This document shows positions 36,206 through 45,016 of a DNA stretch of 64,000 bases, in pieces. The first letter of the stretch is position 1. Every line of letters starts with the position of its first letter. This stretch comes from Dyella sp. A6 (GTDB taxonomy: Bacteria; Pseudomonadota; Gammaproteobacteria; Xanthomonadales; Rhodanobacteraceae), in assembly GCF_036320485.1 (NCBI RefSeq), contig NZ_CP132911.1, positions 1,240,001 through 1,304,000 of the forward strand, read 5' to 3'. Under the pieces are notes generated by a model. That model searched no databases. It worked only from the letters and a program-made list of their open reading frames with translations, and was not told the DNA's origin. Both the position numbers and the translations under genes were made by a program.

Positions 36206-37153
36206 ATGCCTTCCGATCAACGCCCACCCGCCATATTCCTGATGGGGCCCACGGCCTCGGGCAAGACCGCCTTGGCCTGCGCACTGCGCGCGCATTTTCC
36301 GCTGGACCTGATCAGTGTCGACTCGGCGCTGGTCTACCGCGGCATGGACATCGGTACGGCCAAGCCCGATGCGCAGACGCTGGCGCGCCATCCGCATGCA
36401 CTGGTCGATATCCGCGACCCGGCGCAGCCGTACTCTGCGGCCGATTTCCGTGCCGACGCACAGATCGCCATGCAGGCCTCGACCGACGCGGGCAGGGTGC
36501 CGCTGCTGGTGGGCGGCACCGGACTTTACTTCAGGGCATTGCAGCGGGGCCTGTCCAACCTGCCGGAGGCCGATGCTGCTGTCCGTGCGCGACTGGCCGC
36601 CGAGGCGGCGACGATCGGCTGGGCCGAACTGCACCGGAGGCTGGCCCAGCTCGATCCGGTGGCTGCTGCACGGATCCGGCCCAACGACCAGCAACGCCTG
36701 CAGCGTGCGCTGGAAGTGATCGAGCTCACCGGCCGCCCGCTCAGCGAACTGCAGTCCGGTGGCGCGGGTGAGCCGTTGCCATGGCGGGTGCTCAAACTGG
36801 CCCTGCTTCCGGGTGACCGCTCGGTGCTGCACCAGCGCATTGCCACGCGCTTCGACGCGATGCTGTCCGACGGCCTGTGCGAGGAGGTAGCGGCACTGCG
36901 TGCACGTGGCGACCTGCATCCCGACCTGCCGGCCATCCGCGCGGTGGGCTATCGCCAGACCTGGGAATACCTGGATGGCCGCTACGGCCTGCCGGAACTG
37001 CGCGAACGCGGCATCTATGCCACCCGCCAACTGGCCAAGCGGCAGATTACCTGGTTGCGCAGCGAGCTGGATGCGCGGGTATTCGACCCCGAACGGCCCG
37101 GGCTGGAGGCGGCAGCCCAGGCCGCGTTGCGGCTGTTCCTCGGCTCCGCCTGA
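36206..37153 (+). CDS. miaA: tRNA dimethylallyltransferase
   Basis: A 315-residue enzyme that prenylates A37 of tRNAs reading UNN codons. Landmarks are the P-loop [12 protein letters not shown] (residues 13-24), [16 protein letters not shown], the substrate-binding [33 protein letters not shown] and [13 protein letters not shown]. The start is ATG 36206 or GTG 36200; neither has a ribosome binding site. It opens the conserved miaA-hfq-hflX-hflK-hflC-DUF2065-purA order also found in E. coli. Confidence 0.96.
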   Translation: MPSDQRPPAIFLMGPTASGKTALACALRAHFPLDLISVDSALVYRGMDIGTAKPDAQTLARHPHALVDIRDPAQPYSAADFRADAQIAMQASTDAGRVPLLVGGTGLYFRALQRGLSNLPEADAAVRARLAAEAATIGWAELHRRLAQLDPVAAARIRPNDQQRLQRALEVIELTGRPLSELQSGGAGEPLPWRVLKLALLPGDRSVLHQRIATRFDAMLSDGLCEEVAALRARGDLHPDLPAIRAVGYRQTWEYLDGRYGLPELRERGIYATRQLAKRQITWLRSELDARVFDPERPGLEAAAQAALRLFLGSA

Positions 37154-37308
37154 GCCAGACCGGACGCGAGGATCGTTTTGTGCGCCAGCTCATAATGCCT
37201 TTCTTACATCCTCGATTTAAAAACGGTTAACATTCTCCGCAGAGTTGGGCCGGGGCGCGTGGTCACGCGTTTTTTTTCCGGCTCGTCAGCCGCAGGGGAG
37301 AAGAAGAA

Positions 37309-37584
37309 ATGTCCAAAGGGCAGTCATTGCAGGACCCATTCCTGAACGCATTGCGTCGCGAGCGCGTTCCGGTCGCCATCTATCTGGTCAACGGCATCAA
37401 GCTGCAGGGCACGGTCGAGTCGTTCGATCAGTTCGTGGTGCTGCTGCGCAACCAGGTCAGCCAGATGGTCTACAAGCACGCGATTTCCACCGTGGTACCG
37501 AGTCGCAACGTGCGCATCGGTGGCGGTCACGATGGCCACGAGAACGGCGAAAGCCAGATCAGTGAAGCCGGCGCGGGTGCCTAA
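37309..37584 (+). CDS. hfq: RNA chaperone Hfq
   Basis: A 91-residue Hfq. The Sm1 motif lies around [25 protein letters not shown] (split at residues 22-46) and the Sm2 motif at [15 protein letters not shown]. The N-terminal [18 protein letters not shown] gives the proximal and rim RNA contacts. A short acidic/Gly tail follows. The hexamer pairs small RNAs with mRNAs. The gene has a strong AGGGGAGAAG site and sits in an AT-rich promoter region (GGTTAACATT near 37225-37234), so it probably has its own promoter in addition to read-through from miaA. Confidence 0.98.
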   Translation: MSKGQSLQDPFLNALRRERVPVAIYLVNGIKLQGTVESFDQFVVLLRNQVSQMVYKHAISTVVPSRNVRIGGGHDGHENGESQISEAGAGA

Positions 37585-37627
37585 GCGCATCCTTCCGGTG
37601 CCAGCCAGCAGTAAAGGTTGATCCCCT

Positions 37628-39010
37628 CTGTTCGATAGACAAAAGAAAGGCGAGCGTGCCGTCCTGGTCCTTCCGCATTCGCGCGGCGAGGGCGATGCCG
37701 CACGCCGTGCCGCCGAGTTCACCGAACTGGCGAAGTCCGCGGGTGCCGAGGTGCTGGGGCAGGTTCCGGCCCGTGTCGACGTGCCCAATCCGCGTTACTA
37801 CATCGGCACCGGCAAGGCCGACGAGATTGCCGAGATGGCCCGTGCACTGGAGGCCGATCTGGTGTTGGTCGACCATCTGCTCAGCCCGGTGCAGGAGCGC
37901 AACCTCGAAAAGCATCTCGGCGTGCGGGTGGTCGACCGCGCGGGCCTGATCCTCGACATCTTTGCCCAGCGGGCCCGCTCGCACGAGGGCAAGCTGGAAG
38001 TGGAGCTGGCCCAGCTCAAGCATCTGGCGACCCGCCTGGTGCGGGGCTGGAGTCACCTGGATACCCAGCGTGGCGGTGCCATCGGCAACCGCGGCCCCGG
38101 CGAAACCCAGCTGGAAACCGATCGCCGCCTGCTCGCCGAGCGGGTCAAGCAGCTGACCAAACGGCTGGAGAAAGTGCAGACCCAGCGCGGCCAGCAGCGC
38201 CGGGCCCGGCTGCGCAACACCGTGCCGCGCGTGGCGCTGGTCGGCTATACCAATGCCGGCAAGTCCACCCTCTTCAATACGTTGACCAGCGGCGGCGTCT
38301 ACGCCGCGGACCAGCTGTTCGCCACTCTCGATCCCACGGTCCGGCGCATTGGCGAGCTTTCCTGCGGTCCGGCCGTGCTGGCCGACACGGTGGGCTTCGT
38401 GCGCGATCTACCGCATGACCTGGTGGCCGCCTTCCGCGGCACCCTGGCCGAGGCGCGCGACGCCGACCTGCTGCTGCACGTCAGCGACGCCGCCGACGAA
38501 GAGCGCGAGCGCCTGCACAGGGTGGTCGACCAGGTGCTGGAGGAGATCGGTGCCGGCGACCTGCCGCAGCTGCGGGTGATGAACAAGATCGACGTGCTGA
38601 ACGCAGAAGCGGCCGCCGCCACGACGCTTGGCGCCGCCGAGTCGGGCGACAACGATCCAGTCGCCGCCGGCAATGCGGTGCGGGTCGAGCCGCGCATCGA
38701 CCGCGACGGCGAGGGACGCCCGCATACCGTCTGGCTGTCCGCCGGCACCGGCGAGGGGCTGGACCTGCTGCGGCAGGCGCTGGGCGAGCTGCTCGGCGGC
38801 GACCGGATCAATGCCGAGCTGCTTCTGCCGCTGACCGCCGGGCGGCTGCATGCGCGGCTCAAGGCCGCCGGTGCCATCGCGGAGGAAAGCGTGGACGAAC
38901 AGGGCTGGCGGTTGCGCATCGATGCCCCGCGCAGCGTCCTGATACCCCTGGCCGGCCAGCATGCCGCCGACGCGGCGCTGCTGCGTCCGCTGATCGAGAT
39001 GCCCGAATAG
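37628..39010 (+). CDS. hflX: GTPase HflX (apparent CTG start)
   Basis: A ribosome-splitting GTPase of 460 residues if translation starts at CTG 37628. From there the frame reads (M)FDRQKKGERAVLVLPHSRG, matching the E. coli HflX N-terminus (MFDRYDAGEQAVLV). An in-frame TGA lies just upstream at 37619, and no ATG, GTG or TTG occurs in frame before GTG 37751, which would delete the N-terminal domain. AAAGG precedes the CTG by 10 nt. Core motifs are YYIGTGKADEIAEMA, GAIGNRGPGETQLETDRRLL, G1 GYTNAGKST (206-214), G3 DTVGF and G4 NKID. It sits between hfq and hflK as in enterics. Confidence 0.92.
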   Translation: MFDRQKKGERAVLVLPHSRGEGDAARRAAEFTELAKSAGAEVLGQVPARVDVPNPRYYIGTGKADEIAEMARALEADLVLVDHLLSPVQERNLEKHLGVRVVDRAGLILDIFAQRARSHEGKLEVELAQLKHLATRLVRGWSHLDTQRGGAIGNRGPGETQLETDRRLLAERVKQLTKRLEKVQTQRGQQRRARLRNTVPRVALVGYTNAGKSTLFNTLTSGGVYAADQLFATLDPTVRRIGELSCGPAVLADTVGFVRDLPHDLVAAFRGTLAEARDADLLLHVSDAADEERERLHRVVDQVLEEIGAGDLPQLRVMNKIDVLNAEAAAATTLGAAESGDNDPVAAGNAVRVEPRIDRDGEGRPHTVWLSAGTGEGLDLLRQALGELLGGDRINAELLLPLTAGRLHARLKAAGAIAEESVDEQGWRLRIDAPRSVLIPLAGQHAADAALLRPLIEMPE

Positions 39011-39178
39011 CCAGCCCGACAGCTGCGTCGTCTGCTCTGGTAGAATGACCGACGTTTGTGCGTGGCCCGGTGCGGGCGCGTACTCGTGATTCTTACGCGA
39101 CGCCACCATGTCCTACATAGCTCACTGCGTTTTCCGGCCGTTGTTGCCGGCCTCCCAGCGACCCCAAGGAGACTGACC

Positions 39179-40390
39179 ATGGCCTGGAACGAACCCGGCA
39201 ACGGGCAGCGCGATCCATGGAACAAGAACAACCGTCCGGCCAGCGGCAAGTCCGGACTGGACGATGCGGTAAAGAACCTGCGCAAGCATCTGGGCAAGTT
39301 CGGCGGCGGGCGCGGCGGCATCTTCACCATCATCGCGGCATTACTGGTGGCCTGGCTGCTGCTGAGCAGCTACACGGTGGTGGGCGCCAACCAGTCCGGC
39401 GTGGTGCTGCGTTTCGGCCGTTACGCGCGCACGCTGGCTCCCGGCTTCCACTTCAAGCTGCCACAGCCGTTGGAGTCGGTCAGCAAGGTCGCCACCAGCA
39501 GCATCCGTTCGATCTCCGACAAGGCGCGCATGCTCACCAGTGACGAGAACATCGTCTCGGTGAACTTCAACGTGCAGTACCAGGTGTCCGACGCACGCAA
39601 GTTCCTGTTCTCGGCCAGCGATCCCGAGCAGACCCTGCGCGAGGCCGCCGAGGCGGCGGTGCGTGCGGTGGTCGGCGCGCACTCGATGGACGACATCCTG
39701 ACTGGCTCGGATACCGAAGCCAGCGCGGTCAACGCGGCCCCGCCGGGCAGTGCCTCGCCGGGCGCCGCGGCCAACAGCGCGGTGGCCGCGGCAGCTGCCA
39801 CTGCGGCACATGCCGCCGTGCCGGCGGATGCCGTGGGGCAGTCGCGCGACAGCCTGCAACAGCAGACCCGCCAGATCCTGCAGCACACCCTGGACAGCTA
39901 CGACATCGGCCTGCGCGTGACCGACGTCAGCTTCCAGAACGTGGCACCGCCGCAGGAAGTGAAGGATGCCTTCGACGACGTCAACGCCGCGCGCGAGGAC
40001 AAGCAGGGCACCGAGAACAAGGCCCGCGCCTATGCCAGCAAGGTGATTCCCGAGGCACGCGGCGACGCTGCCCGCATCCTGGCCGAGGCCGCCGGTTACA
40101 AGGCCGCGCGCATTGCCCGTGCACAGGGCGACGTGCAGCAGTTCGACCTGATGCTCAAGCAGTACAAGGCCGCGCCGCAAGTCACCCGCCGCCGCCTGTG
40201 GCTGGAGACGATGGAGCAGGTGCTGGCCAGCGACCGCAAGGTGATCGACGACGCCAGCGGCCGCAACATCATCAACCTTCCGCCCGCGCAGGGCAGTGCG
40301 CCGACCACCGCCACGGCGGGTATGGCCGCCGCTGCGACGACGGCTTCGTCGTCGGGCAGCGATGCCGCGGACAAGGAGAAGCAGCCATGA
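39179..40390 (+). CDS. hflK: FtsH protease modulator HflK
   Basis: A 403-residue SPFH/band-7 membrane protein that forms the HflKC cage around FtsH. The N-terminal Gly/Asn-rich cytoplasmic part is followed by a transmembrane segment (residues 48-66) and the SPFH domain (VVGANQSGVVLRFGRYARTLAPGFHFKLP). Residues about 177-220 form an Ala/Ser/Pro-rich stretch that E. coli HflK lacks, placed between SMDDILTG and the helix SRDSLQQQTRQILQ. AAGGAG upstream selects ATG 39179. It overlaps hflC by 4 bp (ATGA), so the two are translationally coupled. Confidence 0.95.
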   Translation: MAWNEPGNGQRDPWNKNNRPASGKSGLDDAVKNLRKHLGKFGGGRGGIFTIIAALLVAWLLLSSYTVVGANQSGVVLRFGRYARTLAPGFHFKLPQPLESVSKVATSSIRSISDKARMLTSDENIVSVNFNVQYQVSDARKFLFSASDPEQTLREAAEAAVRAVVGAHSMDDILTGSDTEASAVNAAPPGSASPGAAANSAVAAAAATAAHAAVPADAVGQSRDSLQQQTRQILQHTLDSYDIGLRVTDVSFQNVAPPQEVKDAFDDVNAAREDKQGTENKARAYASKVIPEARGDAARILAEAAGYKAARIARAQGDVQQFDLMLKQYKAAPQVTRRRLWLETMEQVLASDRKVIDDASGRNIINLPPAQGSAPTTATAGMAAAATTASSSGSDAADKEKQP

Positions 40391-41256
40391 AGATCGCCAC
40401 CGGAATACTCGCCGTGGTGCTGGTGCTGCTCGGCTTCAACAGCATGTACGTGGTGAACGAAGGGCAGAGCGCGCTGGTGCTGCAGTTCGGCCGCATCGTG
40501 CGCAACGACGACCAGCCCGGCCTGCACTTCAAGCTGCCGCTGCTGCAGCAGGTGGTGCGCATGGACAGCCGTATCCTCACCCTGGACGCGCAGCCGGAGC
40601 GCTATTTCACCTCCGAGAAGAAGAGCGTCAACGTCGACTTCTACGTGAAATGGCGCATTGCCAACAACGCTACCTATTACCGCGCCACCAACGGCAGCGA
40701 GTTGCAGGCAGTGCAGCGGCTCACGCCGATCGTGAAGGACGCGCTGCGTTACGAGTTCAACTCGCGCACCCTGCAGGAACTGGTCACCGGCGGCCGGCGC
40801 GACATCACCGCGCGCGTGCGCAGCCAGACCGACGCGGTGGCGCGCAAGAGCCTGGGTATTGCCATTGTCGACGTGCGCATCAAGCGCATCGACCTGCCCG
40901 ACGAAGTCAGCGAGTCGGTGTACAAGCGCATGCGCGCCGAGCGCCTGCAGCTGGCCAACGAACTGCGTTCCACCGGTCAGCAGGTGGCCGAGACGATCAA
41001 GGCCGATGCCGACAAGCAGGGCCAGATCATCCGCGCAGACGCCGACCGCGATGCGGCCAAGATCCGTGGCGAGGGCGACGCCCAGGCGGCCGCGATCTAT
41101 GCCCAGGCCTACAGCCAGGATCCGGAGTTCTTCGCGTTCTATCGCAGCCTGCAGGCGTATCGCACGGCGTTCGCCAACGGCAAGAGCGTGCTGATCCTGA
41201 AGCCGGATTCGGGCTTCCTCAAGTATTTCAACAGCCCGCAGCCGGGCAAGCACTGA
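40387..41256 (+). CDS. hflC: FtsH protease modulator HflC
   Basis: A 289-residue SPFH-domain membrane protein, the partner of HflK. It has an N-terminal membrane anchor (residues 4-20), then VVNEGQSALVLQFGRIV, GLHFKLPLLQQVVRMDSR and VRIKRIDLPDEVSESVYKRM. A long helical region rich in Ala, Asp and Arg (ADADKQGQIIRADADRDAA) builds the cage wall. Its ATG overlaps the hflK stop codon. Confidence 0.97.
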   Translation: MKIATGILAVVLVLLGFNSMYVVNEGQSALVLQFGRIVRNDDQPGLHFKLPLLQQVVRMDSRILTLDAQPERYFTSEKKSVNVDFYVKWRIANNATYYRATNGSELQAVQRLTPIVKDALRYEFNSRTLQELVTGGRRDITARVRSQTDAVARKSLGIAIVDVRIKRIDLPDEVSESVYKRMRAERLQLANELRSTGQQVAETIKADADKQGQIIRADADRDAAKIRGEGDAQAAAIYAQAYSQDPEFFAFYRSLQAYRTAFANGKSVLILKPDSGFLKYFNSPQPGKH

Positions 41257-41266
41257 GGTTGCGGTC

Positions 41267-41452
41267 ATGGCGCACACCCTGCTTGCCGCGCTCTGCCTCG
41301 TGGTCGTGATCGAGGGGCTGGTGCTGTTTGCCGCCCCGCGCGGCTGGCAGGCCATGATGCGCGAGGCGCTCAAGCTCGACCCGCGCACCCTGCGCGTGTT
41401 CGGCGCGGTGGCGATGGTGGCGGGTTTGCTGGTGCTGCAACTGGTGCACTGA
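41267..41452 (+). CDS. DUF2065 (YjeT-like) small membrane protein
   Basis: A 61-residue protein with two transmembrane helices (about residues 5-24 and 43-60) joined by RGWQAMMREALKLDPRTLRVFG. It matches the DUF2065/YjeT family, which in E. coli also lies between hflC and purA. Function is unknown; a role near HflKC/FtsH is suggested only by gene order. It begins 10 bp after hflC. Confidence 0.88.
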   Translation: MAHTLLAALCLVVVIEGLVLFAAPRGWQAMMREALKLDPRTLRVFGAVAMVAGLLVLQLVH

Positions 41453-41517
41453 AGATTTCACGGCGGGTAACCGCCCGGGCAGGTATTTTTCTGCACTCCT
41501 TCATGGGGTGCTTCAAA

Positions 41518-41568
41518 GAGCGAGAACATCATGGGCAAGTCAGTCGTAATTCTCGGGGCCCAGTGGGG
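41518..41568 (+). repeat. 51-bp direct repeat, copy 1 (purA ribosome binding site and first codons)
   Basis: Identical to 41715-41765. It includes GAGCGAGAACATC, an ATG at 41531 and the first 12 to 13 codons of purA. After the repeat the frame diverges (GRAGV) and stops at TAA 41582-41584, leaving a 17-codon open frame. Confidence 0.95.
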
Positions 41569-43020
<1,452 letters not shown>

Positions 43021-43043
43021 GCTTCCGGCGATCAGTGACAAGG

Positions 43044-43066
43044 AAAGCCCCGCGATGCGGGGCTTT
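43044..43066 (+). terminator. purA terminator
   Basis: A 10-bp perfect stem AAAGCCCCGC/GCGGGGCTTT with a GAT loop, followed by TCTTTTTAT. Confidence 0.95.
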
Positions 43067-43132
43067 TCTTTTTATCTGGGAACCGGTTTCTCCCCCCCTC
43101 GCTCCGTCGGGACGACAGTGGCGCCAGGACCT

Positions 43133-43204
43133 AATCAACCTCAAGGTTGATTTCTCCATATTCAACCTGTAAGTTGATTCCGTCACATTCAACCTGAAGG
43201 TTGA
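43133..43204. promoter_or_regulatory. Three palindromic operators of hipBA, spaced 27 bp
   Basis: TCAACCT-NN-AGGTTGA occurs at 43135-43150 (arms extend to 43133-43152) and 43189-43204, and with one mismatch at 43162-43177. The centres are exactly 27 bp apart. The last copy ends 4 bp before the hipB ATG. They are the likely binding sites of HipB or the HipAB complex for autorepression. Confidence 0.85.
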
Positions 43205-43208
43205 GTCC

Positions 43209-43466
43209 ATGGACATCATCCGGCTTCCTGACCAGCTTGGCCCCATGCTACGCGCGGCGCGGCTCCAGCGCGGCTGGACCCAGGCCGATGTCGCCCGGCA
43301 ACTGGGCATTACTACCCAGGCCGTCTCCAAGTTGGAGAGTCAGGCCGGCCGTGCTTCCTTCGATCGCATCCATCGGCTTTGCCTGCTGCTTGGCCTGGAA
43401 CTGGGAATCCAGCCCAAGGCGACAGGAGTGTCCGAAGGCGTAACGTCCCGCAAGGCAGCGTGGTAA
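43209..43466 (+). CDS. hipB: HipB-like antitoxin (XRE family)
   Basis: An 85-residue DNA-binding antitoxin. Residues 10-65 form a Cro/CI helix-turn-helix (LGPMLRAARLQRGWTQADVA, then LGITTQAVSKLESQAG). The neighbouring toxin gene starts 4 bp after its stop. HipB neutralises HipA and represses the operon by binding palindromes, three of which lie directly upstream. Confidence 0.92.
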   Translation: MDIIRLPDQLGPMLRAARLQRGWTQADVARQLGITTQAVSKLESQAGRASFDRIHRLCLLLGLELGIQPKATGVSEGVTSRKAAW

Positions 43467-43469
43467 GCC

Positions 43470-44834
43470 ATGCCCCCCCGGCCTCGCGCGCTCGACCTAT
43501 GGATGAATGGCCTGTATGTCGGCCGCTGGGAGCGCACGCGTAGTGGCGCGGATCAGCTCACCTACGACGCCGACTGGATGGCAGCGCCGGAAGGGCGCCC
43601 GCTGTCGCTCTCGTTGCCATTCACTGTCGCGGGCACTCGCGGTAAGGCTGCGCCTCTGCCCTCCGCGACCGTGGCAGCGTATTTCGACAACTTGCTTCCA
43701 GATAACGATCGCATCCTGCGTCGGCTACGTGATCGCTACGACGCGGCAAGTACGGCATCCTTCGACCTGTTGGCGGCAGTGGGGCGCGACTGTGCCGGTG
43801 CCCTGCAACTGGTGCCGGCGGGTACCGAGCCCAAGGACGTCTATCGCATCGATGCTGTTCCTCTGACGAAAGCCGAGGTTGCCCAAGTGCTCCGCGATAC
43901 CACGCTGGCCGGCCCGCTGGGCCAGCGCGAGCGCGAAGCGTTCCGCCTGTCCATCGCCGGTGCCCAAGAGAAGACCGCACTGCTGTGGCACGGGGGCCAG
44001 TGGTGCATCCCGCGGCAATCCACGCCGAGCACGCACCTTTTCAAATTGCCGCTGGGCCTGGTCGGCAACATGCGGGCAGACATGCGCGACTCGGTGGAAA
44101 TCGAGTGGCTGTCGATGGAGATTGCCCGCGCGTTCGGATTCGACGTCGCCCGAACCGCGATCGGCCGTTTCGAAGACCAGAAGGCGCTCATCGTCCAACG
44201 TTTCGACCGCACCCTTGCAGGCGACGGCTCGTGGTGGATACGCAACCCGCAGGAGGATTTCTGCCAGGCGCTGGGCGTGCCGCCGGGCAGGAAATACGAA
44301 ACCGATGGTGGCCCCGGTATCCGACAGATCATGGAGGTGCTGCGCGGTTCCGAAGATGCACTGGCAGATCGAGAGACATTCTTCAAAAGCCAGCTGCTGT
44401 TCTGGCTGATGGCCGCCACTGACGGCCACGCCAAGAACTTCAGCCTGTTCCTGCTACCCGGCGGCCGCTATCGCATGACACCGCTGTATGACGTGCTGTC
44501 CGCCTATCCCATCATGGGGCGCGGCACGAATCGCCTGAATCCGCGCGAGGCAAGACTCGCCATGGCGGTAACGGGTAAGAATCGCCACTATCACCTCCAA
44601 GAGATTCATCGCTGGCACTGGGTGGAGATGGGCTCGGCTCTGGGTTTGCCGGAGGTCCCTGCGCTCATCGATGCCGTGCTTGGAAAGATGCCGGCCGTAT
44701 TGGATGGTGTGGCCTCGCGCTTGCCCGATGGGTTTCCGATAGCCGTCTTTGAGGCAGTAAGTGCGGGCATGGCGGCGGCTGCCAGGCGGTTGGGTAGTGA
44801 GCCTGACAAGCGCAGGATTGGACAGGAGGCATGA
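43470..44834 (+). CDS. hipA: HipA-like serine/threonine kinase toxin
   Basis: A 454-residue kinase closely following the E. coli HipA pattern. It has the autophosphorylation-site serine Ser161 in SIAGAQEKTALL, the nucleotide-binding Lys in that loop or FKLPLG, the activation stretch YETDGGPGIRQIM, the catalytic TDGHAKNFS with Asp318 and Asn323, and the metal-binding Asp341 in PLYDVLSAYP. In E. coli HipA phosphorylates glutamyl-tRNA synthetase and induces persistence; the same target is likely but not shown here. All key residues are present, so the toxin looks functional. Confidence 0.93.
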   Translation: MPPRPRALDLWMNGLYVGRWERTRSGADQLTYDADWMAAPEGRPLSLSLPFTVAGTRGKAAPLPSATVAAYFDNLLPDNDRILRRLRDRYDAASTASFDLLAAVGRDCAGALQLVPAGTEPKDVYRIDAVPLTKAEVAQVLRDTTLAGPLGQREREAFRLSIAGAQEKTALLWHGGQWCIPRQSTPSTHLFKLPLGLVGNMRADMRDSVEIEWLSMEIARAFGFDVARTAIGRFEDQKALIVQRFDRTLAGDGSWWIRNPQEDFCQALGVPPGRKYETDGGPGIRQIMEVLRGSEDALADRETFFKSQLLFWLMAATDGHAKNFSLFLLPGGRYRMTPLYDVLSAYPIMGRGTNRLNPREARLAMAVTGKNRHYHLQEIHRWHWVEMGSALGLPEVPALIDAVLGKMPAVLDGVASRLPDGFPIAVFEAVSAGMAAAARRLGSEPDKRRIGQEA

Positions 44835-45016
44835 TATATACCCGGCATCGGCACATCAGTCCCGGTCGAGGTGAGGGAACAAATCGCGACACATCGAAAG
44901 GCGTCGCCAAGGACGTCAGTCCTGATTGCCCAGCTTGAACATCGACCACAGCGTCACGGCGCAGATAGCCAACTAACGACGCGGTTTCATCGAACAGAAC
45001 GTATCCCAAGGCACCA

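Noticed and set aside
43133..43204. Regularly spaced repeats that could look like a small CRISPR array
   Set aside because: The units are 16-bp palindromes with 11-bp spacers, directly before hipB, and no cas genes are present; they are operators. No CRISPR array was seen anywhere in the window.
44836..45009. Minus-strand open frame between hipA and hsdM (MGYVLFDETASLVGYL...)
   Set aside because: No ribosome binding site, no family recognised, and it runs into the hipA coding region; treated as chance.
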